From positions 248,001-312,000 of the forward strand of contig JAGTJN010000020.1 in assembly GCA_020747045.1 (NCBI GenBank): a stretch of 64,000 bases of DNA, read 5' to 3'. Under the pieces are notes generated by a model. That model ran no database searches. It worked only from the letters and a program-made list of their open reading frames with translations, and was not told the DNA's origin. This document shows positions 32,332-42,197 of this stretch, piece after piece. Source of the stretch: Phaeosphaeria sp. MPI-PUGE-AT-0046c. Its lineage: Eukaryota > Ascomycota > Dothideomycetes > Pleosporales > Phaeosphaeriaceae. A program made the translations under genes and the position numbers. The number at the start of each line of letters is the position of its first letter. Position 1 is the stretch's first letter.

Positions 32332-33144
32332 TCATCCACCGCCCGGCTTCGGCTTCGGCTTCAGCGCGCCCCCAAGTACAGCTGGATCAATCATCTTTGC
32401 CTCGGGCACCTCAACCCCACACCTCACCCACATGCTGCTCCACAATGCGCCCACGGGGCGCTCTTCTGGCATGAATACCACTGTATTCACGAATGTTTTG
32501 GTTGTGTTGAGGCAGTTGGGCATATTGAAGAGCTGCGCCTCGCAATTGTCGCCCTTGCTCGAGACGAAAATCCCACAACGCGCCTCACTTGGGAGATCGA
32601 CGCATGTTCCATTCTTCCATCGTTCCAGCGGCAGCTCGAAGCGCATTTGCTGGATGACTCTGCCGCGACAGTGTTTGGGGCCGCCTGCGCCCGAGTAAGA
32701 GAGCGCAACGACCGGAAGTTGAGGCGATGCTGGCGGTGGTTGGGGTCGCGGCGAGGGAACTGGCTTAGGCGACGGCGTGGGTGTTACGATGGGTCCAATC
32801 TCGCCTTCTTCGTCCCAACTCGCGCTGCGATGGGGTGTCGGAGTGACTCCAAGCATGCCCTCTTCGGTGTTTGTCATCGCAGATGGTGGTGTCGTGAGCG
32901 ACGTGCCTGGCACAAGGGAGATTCCAGACCAGACATCCACGCGATCGAAGTCGGTACCATTGAGCTTGGCTTTTAGGCCCACGGGTCTGTCGGATTGTCC
33001 TATCTGTGCTGCTTGCGCAATTTTGACTTGTACGATCTTGTTTGGAGTTCCACGGACCTCGATTGCGGTCGCGAGCGAGAGTGCGATGACGAGAAGTAGA
33101 AAAACAGAGGTCACCACAATGGTGATGCGCTGGGTGAGTGCCAT
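32332..33144 (-). CDS. Membrane-anchored or secreted Pro-rich protein with Cys-containing C-terminus
   Basis: A single exon of 270 residues. A hydrophobic segment at about 9-27 (VVTSVFLLLVIALSLATAI) could be a signal peptide or a membrane anchor. After it comes a hydrophilic region with a candidate glycosylation site (KLNGTD), a long Pro-rich linker, and a C-terminal domain of about 100 residues with six Cys (GPKHCRGR, NGTCVDLP, EARCGIF, GDNCEAQL, MPNCLNTT, WVRCGVEV). It ends in a KPKPKPGGG tail. The even Cys number fits an extracellular disulfide-bonded domain. No family is recognised. It is the third single-pass gene on the minus strand around the HET locus. Confidence 0.6.
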   Translation of the reverse strand: MALTQRITIVVTSVFLLLVIALSLATAIEVRGTPNKIVQVKIAQAAQIGQSDRPVGLKAKLNGTDFDRVDVWSGISLVPGTSLTTPPSAMTNTEEGMLGVTPTPHRSASWDEEGEIGPIVTPTPSPKPVPSPRPQPPPASPQLPVVALSYSGAGGPKHCRGRVIQQMRFELPLERWKNGTCVDLPSEARCGIFVSSKGDNCEAQLFNMPNCLNTTKTFVNTVVFMPEERPVGALWSSMWVRCGVEVPEAKMIDPAVLGGALKPKPKPGGG

Positions 33145-33723
33145 GCTTACGACATTGAGTTGTACAAACGAGTGTGTAATGTTAAAAGAGAGTCGGTCGC
33201 GAAGAAGGTTACTGCGCTACCAGGATATGGTGTTGCGTTCCACGTTTCATCGTCACGAAATTCTGAAACAAACCCTGGGCAAACCGCAACATCAACGGCA
33301 CGTAGCAACCACGATCATGGAGCCAGCTAAACACCAGAATCGAGATTGCCAGTAATGTGTAGGTGCAAAAGATGGCATGAATTCCATGAAGAGAATGAAG
33401 TTTGCGAGTGCGCATGTTGCGCTATTCCGAACTGCTGTGTCATTCGATCTCTCCAACTAACTTGATAGATATGCATTCCCAGTCCTGTTTTCATAATCCG
33501 CCGAGGCATTTCCTGAATCCGACTCGATGTGAGCAACTATCAGAGCAGTGGCGAGAAGTAAGCGCCCTGCTCCTGGTGATCACCTTCAGATGGCGGCGGC
33601 AGGTGGCGTTGGCTGAGACGATCAGTGGACTGCGAGCAAGGCTGTCGCGTGGAGATGATTCCTCATGAGAAAGCTGCCAGTAGTTTTACAGACACTTGGA
33701 TGTCGAACCTGTCCCGTAGGCTG
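33145..33723. other. Intergenic, unresolved short frames
   Basis: A minus-strand frame at 33209-33415 contains a hydrophobic stretch (TYTLLAISILVFSWL). A plus-strand frame ending at 33668 reads protein-like at its end (SEQWREVSALLLVITFRW). Neither has a start, domain or splice partner that I can support. Confidence 0.35.
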
Positions 33724-34307
33724 TTAGGGACTGACGATGCCTGATTCATGACAGATATCACATTTGAACACAGCGCGACTGTCTGCGCGGACGTGGTTTC
33801 CTCGATCGCAGCGGCTGCAGAAGCGGATGCGACCCCATGGAGGAGGTGGATACAACGAATTTCCAAGTGCCCTAATGTGGTGGATAACATCTTTGTATGT
33901 TGCAACCTCACACAACAGCTGGCAACGACATATGATTACCAACGGGTTACAATACGTCCTTGAGCGCGAGAAATATTGCAACTACCATGGTACGGGCAGC
34001 ATCTGTGCCAGCTGTAAAGTTGTGTTGGCAAGGCAGTCAAGGTGTTCGAGGTTGAAAAACTCACCAGTGTGAAGGGTTTTGATGTACAGGTGGCAGTGCT
34101 CCAGCAGATATTTCGGACCGATAGTACAGCCTGCGGGACCCTTTATATCCGCTGCCAATACCGAAGAGGTGAGCAGAATGTCGAGAGTGGAGGGAAATTG
34201 CTGGGACATACGAGAAAGGAGCCCGAGGCAACATCGTGAAAGCTCTTTGCTTGCAATTTCCATGATCGTCCATGTCGAAAGGTGCAATCTGAGCGAGCAG
34301 AGAATGA
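33724..34307 (-). pseudogene. Truncated Gfd2-like (DEDD nuclease fold) paralog with Cys knuckle
   Basis: Three 3' exons can be joined in phase: 34065-34307 (acceptor TTTTCACTCATCCAG upstream), 33986-34011 and 33724-33918. Introns are 53 bases (donor GTGAGT, branch-like TTGACTG, acceptor TTTACAG) and 67 bases (GTAGTT...GCCAG). The product contains PVILCSLRLHLSTW-type sequence, then TLDILLTSSVLAADI, then LHTAGTDAARTM, which matches the HNAGNDA motif of Gfd2/YDR514C-like RNase H-fold proteins. It ends in PPPPWGRIRFCSRC...FKCDICHES, a knuckle closely like that of the gene at 41154-42197. Nothing upstream encodes the expected N-terminal half (TEIGIA motif), and stops are frequent there. I take it as a 5'-truncated copy; a functional short gene or missed distant exons are alternatives. 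Confidence 0.5.
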
Positions 34308-36152
34308 CTGGATGAGTGAAAAGTCATCAAAGCAAGATATGATCAGGGCACTGATGAACAACTTATTGACTCATGCTGAATACTTGTCGGCTCTGCGCTG
34401 TTGCACCGCGATTTCGATGATGCTTTACCTCTTCGAACTTTTTCCAAAATTTTGTGCTCTTATTCAAAAATTTGCAACATTGTGTGATATATGCGACCGG
34501 TCTTTAGTAGGATCACCACAGCCAGGTATTTTCTCAGCTTGCCTGCTTCCGCGATACTCTTCCCCACAGTTTGTGAGTGTTTTGTTAGAGGGTAAGGAGG
34601 GTGGACCTAGCCCAAGTAGAGGTACAACATCGTATGTGCTGCAACTGTGTCGGAGATTGGCAATCGTGGCTGCGGCCACTACAATACGAAATGCGGCTAT
34701 ATGGCAGTGCATAAGTCACCGCCTCGTGCATGATGAACCGAGAAACGGGTAAATGCTATGAATAATGCATCTGACTGAGACTACAGAGTTGTTCAGAAGC
34801 ATGTGCGATGGTGGTGGCTGTGGTGATACCAGACTGCGCTCGTGGTTGGATGCAAAGTGAAAGAGCTGGCACGAAGGATTGCCGCCCCATTGCGCTCCTC
34901 CAATGAGCTGTCGGTGGTTCCTCTAACGTCGTCAGATTCTAGTGTCTTGGCGTGCGTTCGATTCAGCCTTACTGAGGCCAGAACAATCCTCCAACGTCTT
35001 CGAACTTTTAACGTAGTGAACAAACGAGTTGTTTCTCCAGCGTACATTGAAACTTCTATTACAGGGTTATGCGAGCTTACTTTCCCATTGCGGACCAATG
35101 TTGCGATCATGTGCTGCTGGTTCGCATGTATCCCATGTCATCGTTTCATTTTCTGGCTCGGAGACGGGTATTCCGTACCTATATCCAGGATCGCGGGCTC
35201 ACATTCAAGAACAGCTATGTTTATTCTAACGCCTAGCAGCTGTGTTTCTCCTCGCTTCAACCTCGCTTCGATGCCGTCTTTGTTCTCGATCGCCGTCGTC
35301 GCTTTCCGGCTTCGTGGAGCCGAGCGCTGCCCACATTCCAATCTTCCTCTAACCACGTGCGCAATTCTTCCATGAGCAATTAGCTATTCTCTAGTGGTCG
35401 GCGATATGTATCTTCTGACCTTCAACATCCGTTTCATGCAATCTCTCTCGGCTTTGAGCAAAACCAATGGTAGAAGATCGGAGCATAGGCGTAATGCGTC
35501 ATCCTTAGCCTACCATGAGAGAAGCCTTAGGCTCCGGTTTCACGGTAGCTCGCCCGATCAGCTCAGTGGCAGCGTTTTCTCGCGAAAAGCAAGACATGGC
35601 CCGGTCCTGATCATGACCCTGAGATCACGCTTTGCATACGCATGTAAGCGATTTCTACGAATGCGGCTGTACGACCGCCCCATACTGGCAATGTCATTGA
35701 ATCCTTCATCCCTCTTGGAACGGTTGCCCAGATTCTGCTCGGCGAGGCTGCTTATTCCAACCCTTCTCCAAGCATTTGGGAGGTAACAATGGTCTCATCC
35801 CGGTAAGATGCCAGTCAGACATACTTGGGTCGGATATTACTCTATCCTGCCTAGGCTAGGCAATAACGATTATCATACTCAAGCTTCTGCATCGTCTGGA
35901 GTCCGGTGACGGGTATGGCGTATAAAACGTCCCGTGTGGCGTCCACCAGTGTCACAGATTCTAACTCAAGTTCACATTTGTAACAAAACCGCAAGGGCCC
36001 ACAAGTATAAAGGTTTAAGTGAGGTGTTGGATAACAGCCCTCCTCTCTTGTGGCAATCTCTTGCTTCTCTTTCGGAAGAGATTGGGTCTCCGGTCTTCCT
36101 CAACCGTACTGGGCTATCTACTAAACTCGGCATTCAGAAAGAGGAAGCCAAC
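34308..36152. other. Intergenic, 1.8 kb, no supported gene
   Basis: This lies upstream of the Gfd2-like relic and of the P450 gene. Frames such as 34842-35375 (plus) and 34793-35110 (minus) overlap each other on opposite strands and carry no domain. It may hold decayed sequence from the missing relic half; nothing identifies it. Confidence 0.4.
35921..35926 (+). promoter_or_regulatory. TATA-like box upstream of the P450 gene
   Basis: TATAAA in the context GGCGTATAAAACG lies 227 bases before the P450 start codon, so it would imply a leader of about 200 bases. Confidence 0.35.
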
Positions 36153-37777
36153 ATGCATCCTGTCCTCGCCATTATCATCATAGTCGCAGTATGCTTATAC
36201 GCTTTGTTGCAGACTATACTCTACCTTACACAAAGTGAGCGCGAACCTCCAGTCCTGGAGTCGAGCATCCCCTTCATGGACTTTGCCTTGGGAATTTTGA
36301 AGCACCGTGCAGGTTATATGGCCCAACTAAGGTAAATAACTTGGAACCCTTCTTTTAAGACTCTCACTAATCATAATCTCAGACGCAAACATGGAGCGTC
36401 TATACACACTCTACGCGTGCCCTTTCAGCGACTTTACGTTGTACATACACCAAGCCTGATTCAGACTATTCAAAGCAAGGCCAATGCCGCAACTTTTGTT
36501 CCGAACCTCTTGGACTTCGGCATGCTCTTTAGTGGGCTCAACAGCAGATCTCAGGCGATATTGGGGAAAAGTTTCAGCAAAAGGAACGCGTTCACGATGA
36601 GTGTGCACAAGTACCTTTTATCCGGACCGTCTCTTGCGGCTGTGACATCCACTGCTCTGGATAAGCTAAGTTCAAGCTTACCAAACACCTTGACTGGCGA
36701 CGGTAAACGGGGTTTGATGGAGCTTGTCCGTCATGAGCTCACTATGGCACTCACCGGTGCCATATACGGTCCAGAAAACCCGTACGATGATATTCACATC
36801 GAAGCAAGTTGGTAGTAAGTTTCATTCTTCACCCATGCGCCGAACAAGAGGTGTTGACCATCAACAGTGAATTTGTTCCAGGGATTAGCCATCTACTGTA
36901 CAGCCCATTCCCGTACTTCACAGCCCGTAAAGCCATGCAAGCCCGAGCTCGAATCATCAATGCTTTCCGAAAATACTTTGAGACCGGTGGACACCTTCAA
37001 GCTTTCCCAATGATACCAGAGATGTATGAAGCCAACAACAGCCGTGGTCTCGCTCCTAGCGAATCTGCAAAAATGGAGATGGCAACGTCTCTCGCGATGC
37101 TCAGCAGCGGCGCAAATACAACATTTTGGGTCCTTTACCATATCTTTTCCAATCCCAGCGCCTTGCAAGACATTCGCGAAGAGCTTCTTGCAGTGTCAAA
37201 GACAGATTGCACGGAAGTTCGTCCAGTCTGTCGCACCATTGATCTCAGCCTCGTCAAAACGGAATGCCCAACCTTGGTCGCCATACTCAACGAGACGCTT
37301 CGCTTTCACAGCAGCGTCATCAACATCAAGCAGGTACAGCATGACACTACACTAGCGGACGAGTATCTTTTGAAGAAGAACGGTATCGTTATGATTCCCG
37401 GCCAGAGCATTCACCACGACAAGGAGATCTGGGGTTCACGCGCGGATGCCTTCGATCATTTGCGCTTTCTAGATCCTCAAAGCAAGCGAAACCTATCGAC
37501 CACTTCTGCCTTTCGACCATTTGGTGCCGGTGCAACAATGTGTCCTGGCAGACACTTCTCTACCAACGTCATTCTCGGTCTGGTTGCTATGGTGGTGGTA
37601 CAGTATGACTTCAGTCCAGTCGAAGGTCAGTGGAAAGCGCCGACTACGCGCAATGCAGATATATGGAATGCGATGCCTAAGCCGGATCGAGACCTGATGA
37701 TCACCATTAGTAGAAGACACGATGATAACGATGCGGATTGGAAATTCGTTTGGACAGCCAAGGTTGAGCGCACGTAA
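36153..37777 (+). CDS. Cytochrome P450, CYP7/CYP8-like
   Basis: Exons 36153-36331, 36383-36814 and 36868-37777 are joined over introns of 51 and 53 bases (the second has a perfect GTAAGT), giving 506 residues, normal for a microsomal P450. An N-terminal membrane anchor (LAIIIIVAVCLYALLQTIL) directly follows the ATG chosen; an upstream in-frame ATG at 35934 would bury it. The I-helix reads SSGANTTFW near 284-291, with Asn where most P450s have an acidic residue before the Thr. ExxR is ETLR (about 346-349). The haem loop is FRPFGAGATMCPGR, with the haem-ligating Cys near 429. The ANT-type I-helix and GAGATMCPGR loop are characteristic of CYP7/8-type enzymes (sterol 7-alpha-hydroxylases, prostacyclin synthase). 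Some of these isomerise oxygenated substrates instead of activating O2. The substrate is unknown. Confidence 0.9.
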
Positions 37778-38854
37778 CCTGAGTTATTGGGATTCAGAAT
37801 GTGGGCATTTTTCTTTGGTCGACTAATTTTATACTTAATTATTCTTCAAAATTATTGTCAAGTTGCGTACGACTCCATGCAGGACTCTAGATCTTGTCTC
37901 ATGTCCACCGTGCTGTAATCTGGCGCACACAACAAGGGTTAACGTAGATGTTCCTTTGAGCTATAGTAGGCTCAGCACGTCTCATCATATTGGGCGAGTC
38001 CTCCCTTCTGAACCTCCGTCGAGCGGTATGTTCTTGCACTACTTCGATAACCTCGAAGTTTTGCGCACCGTGATGGCCGTAGGTAAATCCACAATCTGAC
38101 CTTCTGTATCACGTTAGCGCTGAGTCGGCTCGAAGCTTCCGCGTCGCGTGGAGACACGAGCTTCCCCTCCGCCTCCCCCACTCGATCTTCGTCCCAGCTT
38201 CATCCACGCCGCAAGCACTTCACCAACATCGACAATGGATGACGTACATAAGCTTCGCAAGACCGTATGCCAAGCTCGCCAAGCTGTGCAGCCGGCTCTT
38301 ATCCTGTGCTTGTGCATTGTGACCTGCTCAAAAGGGAATAGAACTGGCTAATGATGTGCGAATCGTTACAACGAATTGACATATCTGTAAAGTGTTCGGT
38401 GACCGGAGTTTGGGAACACAACCACAAAACAGCCTACCACATGTGCAAAGAGACTACGTATAGGGTAGCAGCAAAGCACAAAGGTTGTATCTTATCATTG
38501 CGACAGGTACCAAGCCTTACGACGTTTCTCCGGTGACGTGATGAATGTGAGCGATCACAATACCCGCTCAACGACGGACCAGCGTCAGCCTACTATCGAT
38601 GCAGTCACTGACGCTATCTATCCAATCACTTTTCGTGATAGTTACTGGGTAATGAGCCAGTTTCCTGTTCAGGCATAACACAGGCCCAGAGCAGGATGGC
38701 ACCTGTGCCTCTAGTGTACGATTCGCATGCCGGGTGAACAAGAGGATTTATGGTTCTTGGGTGATTTTCGTCGCTAGAGGTATAAAGGTCGCTTGGACTT
38801 CCAAGGAACATTGGCAGGCGCCTTGTCCATTCTCGTTCGCGTCAAATTTGCACC
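37778..38854. other. Intergenic, 1.1 kb
   Basis: This is the 3' flank of the P450 gene and the promoter of the carboxypeptidase gene. No coding feature is supported; a small frame at 38148-38351 has no recognisable features. Confidence 0.5.
38781..38786 (+). promoter_or_regulatory. TATA box of the carboxypeptidase gene
   Basis: TATAAA (context GAGGTATAAAGG) lies 69 bases upstream of the ATG at 38855, a typical core-promoter distance for a regulated fungal gene. Confidence 0.5.
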
Positions 38855-40584
38855 ATGGCACCCTTTTCACAATTGACTGCCATCTTGGCAGCGGCTTCCG
38901 TATGTAGTGCTCTTAAGCCAACCCTCGAGGAACGGCAGATACCAGCAGATCCCGCTGGTGTGATGACTATCACATCGCCTCAGGGTGCGTCTGTTCGCTT
39001 CAAGCAGCCTGGAAAACAGGGCATCTGCGAGACAAAAGAGGGCGTCGACGACTATGCCGGCTACATCAGCCTCAATCCCACGACAAACATGTTCTTCTGG
39101 TTTTTCGAAGCCCGAGAAAATCCATCAGAAAAGCCATTGACCCTTTGGTTGAATGGAGGTGAGTTGTACACACAAACCGGACGCGAAATGTCATTAATTT
39201 CGCATCAGGCCCAGGAAGTGACTCGCTAATCGGTCTCTTCCAAGAGCATGGACCTTGCAATGTGACTGAGGAGCTGAAGACACAATGGAATCCATACTCA
39301 TGGAACGAGCACTCGAACATGCTGTATCTTAGTCAGCCTGTCGGTGTTGGGTTTTCTTACGAGACAACAATGACAGACAAGGACGGTCGATACTCGCTAG
39401 TCGATGCAGACAAAGCGAACACCACTGATGCCGCAGCCATCGGTGCATGGCACATTTTGCAAGCCTTTTTGGAACTTTCACCTCAGCTCGATGCGGATAT
39501 CACGAATTTCACTTTCAACCTGTGGACGGAAAGGTGAGCGCTTTGTCCCTGACAGGAAATTACACGAGCTGACCGTTACAACAGCTACGGAGGACATTAT
39601 GGCCCTGCCTTCTACAACTACTTCTACCAACAAAACGAGGGTATCAAGAACGGGTCCGTTAAGGGGATTGAGCTACAAATGGACACTCTTGGCATAATCA
39701 ACGGCATCATCGACGAACAGATTCAGGCACCCTACTATCCGGAATTCGCAGTCAACAACACTTATGGCATCAAGTCTGTCAACGATACTATTTACACTTT
39801 CATGAAACAGGCGTACTACATGCCCGAAGGCTGTCACGACCAGATTGAGTACTGCAAGCAGTCTGATCGTGATACCGAGCAAGGTCAGCTTACTTGCTCA
39901 TCGGCTACCAATCTCTGCCGATCACTAGTCGAGGAGCCGTATTATGCGTTCGGTGGTCGCGGAGTGTACGACATTCGCCACCCGTACGATGATCCCACAC
40001 CACCTGACTACTTCATGGATTTCCTGAATCTGGCCTCGACCCAGGAAGCTCTTGGTGTCAACATCAACTATACAACGACCAACGCACGCAATGTTTCGCG
40101 TGGCTTCGCATCCACTGGCGATTTTGTCTTCCCGAATTTTGTTGAAGACCTCGAGGAAATTCTTGAGTACGGTGTGCGTGTCGCCCTCCTGTACGGTGAT
40201 GCTGACTACATCTGCAACTGGTTTGGTGGAGAAGCTGTTTCGTTAGCTGTCAACTACACCGATGCTGAGGCTTTCCGCACAGCTGGATACACCCCGTTCC
40301 TCGTCGATGGGGTTGAGTATGGCGAGGTCCGTGAATACGGCAACTTCAGCTTTGTCAGGATCTACGAGGCTGGTCACGAAGTACCCTATTACCAGCCTGA
40401 GGCCAGTTTGGAGCATTTTAGACGCGTGCTAGACCACGTTGTCATTGCGGATGGGAGTAAGGTCGTCACGGACACTTATGGAACAAATGGTTCAGCTAAG
40501 GCTACGCATACTGAGAGCTATGTGTCGCTCCCACCGACCAGCACACCCAGTGGTGTCAGTCGTGTGAAGCGTGGTGCTCAGTAA
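38855..40584 (+). CDS. Secreted serine carboxypeptidase (S10 family, S1-like)
   Basis: Exons 38855-39158, 39209-39533 and 39585-40584 (introns of 50 and 51 bases, donors GTGAGT and GTGAGC) encode 542 residues. A signal peptide is evident (MAPFSQLTAILAAASVCSA). The S10 motifs are complete: LWLNGGPGSDSLIG (oxyanion and substrate region, created by splicing), GVGFSYE, the nucleophile Ser near 210 in ESYGGHYGP (its codon is completed by the second splice), Asp in YGDADYICNWFGG and His near 474 in EAGHEVPYYQ. The GSDSLIG version and overall length fit the secreted fungal carboxypeptidase S1-type group better than vacuolar CPY. Several N-x-S/T sites suggest glycosylation. It should remove C-terminal residues from peptides outside the cell. 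The C-terminus is Ser/Pro-rich without a GPI tail. Confidence 0.95.
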
Positions 40585-41153
40585 GCATTGTACGAAGGCT
40601 ATGAGTAATGGTAGGGTAGACATAACGACTGACCCTGATCAATCACATTCATGTTCTAGTCATCGGTATCTGATGAACTTCTCAACATTATCTTTGAGTC
40701 TCATGTTGAGCGCGACTTGCTCAACGGCATACACAAGGCTAACGTACACGAAGGAAGATTGGAAGGGTGTAAGATTATAGTGAAACTAAAACAAACCGTG
40801 ATCAATAGTTCTCATCTCACTTGAGTGCGTATAAAGTACATTTCAGGCTAACACACATCTTCGTGTCGTCCTTGGCCGCCTTAGGAACGACAATCAGCAA
40901 ACGACCTGAAGCGAGCTACGTCCCACCTTCAGTACAACGAATGCGACGCTGGCCCTGAGCCATTCGTCGCTAATTTTACTTGCAATGTAGTATTTTTAAT
41001 TGTGCAAACGGCAGATCGAGGGGAGCGTACGATGTCGCTTTCACTGTCACCGCGACGCTAGCTACTTTCGCGTATCTTGCTGTCGCAGCACATCATCTTA
41101 CGAATTTCTTCCTTGCCTTGCAACCGCATTACTTCGTTGTTCCGTGCAAGACG
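40585..41153. other. Intergenic, 570 bases
   Basis: The frame of the next gene is open back to 40980, including a hydrophobic run (AFTVTATLATFAYLAVAA). It could be an alternative N-terminus, but I prefer the ATG at 41154. Nothing else is seen. Confidence 0.45.
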
Positions 41154-42197
41154 ATGAACTCCACGACAGCGCGGCTCAGCAACCTGCGCCGTCTCCTTGC
41201 AGCAAGACAGCAGCAAGAGGCTTTGCGACTGTATCTTCATTCGAAACAAAACAACCTCCTCCAGCAAGCTGTACTTGTTACCCTATATCGCAAATGGTCT
41301 TCCCGCCCGCCATACGGTCTTACTGAGATAGGCATCGCCACATACGACCGCCAGCAAGTCAATTGTGGCTTTCCATGTCCTCCAGGCCCGCATGCCGAAG
41401 ATCTTCTTCAGAATGTTTGGTCGATTCACCTGCGCTTGCGTTCGCACGCCCACCTTCCTTCCGACAACGCAAGTCCCGACGCCTTTCACTTTGGCTCGAG
41501 CGTATTTGTAACGCACCAAGAGGCGACGGATTTATTACACCAGATCTGGCACCAGCCAATAGACTCAATGAATTTGGATAGAGGCTACCGCCCAGTCATT
41601 TGCCTATCATACGGCGACAATGATTCAATCGGAAAAATTCGAGTCTCTGATATCGAGTTCGTGCCAGGCTTGATGCAGGCAAGTTATACGATCTGGAAGT
41701 AAGACTTTACTAACTTCGCACACTATGGGCTTTAGACGAACATCGCTATTCTTAATGCGCAAGACATCGCCGTGCAAGCCAAGATCACCAGTTCCGTAAA
41801 CGCCACGATTGACTACGTCTTGTCTATCTTCAAGATCACTGCTTTTGACGTCGGAAATGCAGGGAATGCAGCTACCTACATCGCAACCATCGCGTTCCTT
41901 TCCGTGCTGCGCGACGACTTGTACGGAGCAGAAAGCAACCCGAGGGCGAAACCTGGTCAGTCCGGCATTTCATCATCGAAATCTGCCCAAAGCGTTATGC
42001 AGTGGTTGATGGAAAGGCCAACACCTGCGCCACCATTCGGAGTAACAATGTATTGCTCGAGGTGCAGCAGCTACATCCATTCTACTGCAGAATGTCCGAA
42101 CACCGATCTCGTGTGTGTCAAATGCCTGGCATCCAAGGCACAATGGCGGCAAGAGAATGCGGCGACACATAGGGAAGCGTTCTGCGTGTTTCGCTGA
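41154..42197 (+). CDS. Gfd2-like RNase H-fold protein with C-terminal Cys knuckle
   Basis: Exons 41154-41678 and 41736-42197 are joined over a 57-base intron that must use a GC donor (AG|GCAAGT), branch ACTAAC and acceptor TTTAG, giving 328 residues (386 from the upstream ATG at 40980). Segments match the Gfd2/YDR514C-like C-terminal domain, a DEDD exonuclease fold: TEIGIATYD, FHFGSSVFVTHQEATDLLHQ, RPVICLSYGDND, TNIAILNAQDIA (formed across the splice) and VGNAGNAATYIATI. The DxE of the first motif is replaced (VTLYRKWS), and the H and D of the last motif read G and A, so catalysis is unlikely. The end has a Cys-rich knuckle (YCSRCSSYIHSTAECPN, then CVKC). Yeast Gfd2 is linked to mRNA export and the fungal relative QIP to RNA interference; a role here is unknown. 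Confidence 0.7.
41679..41735 (+). other. GC-AG intron
   Basis: The 57-base intron begins GCAAGT directly after CAG and ends TTTAG, with ACTAAC about 20 bases before the acceptor. It is phase 0 and restores the family motif NIAILNAQD. The nearby GTAAGA donor at 41699 would leave two bases over and put the next exon out of frame. Confidence 0.65.

Noticed and set aside
34793..35375. Overlapping open frames on both strands that might encode the missing N-terminal half of the Gfd2-like relic
   Set aside because: None contains the expected TEIGIA, FHFG or similar motifs on the relic's strand.
35545..35610. tRNA-like D-arm sequence (CAGCTCAGTGGCAGCG)
   Set aside because: No matching acceptor stem or T-arm follows at the right distance.
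26028..37777. Secondary-metabolite cluster (flavin monooxygenase plus P450)
   Set aside because: No polyketide synthase, peptide synthetase, terpene cyclase, cluster regulator or dedicated transporter lies between or beside them, and 8.7 kb with a HET locus separates them.
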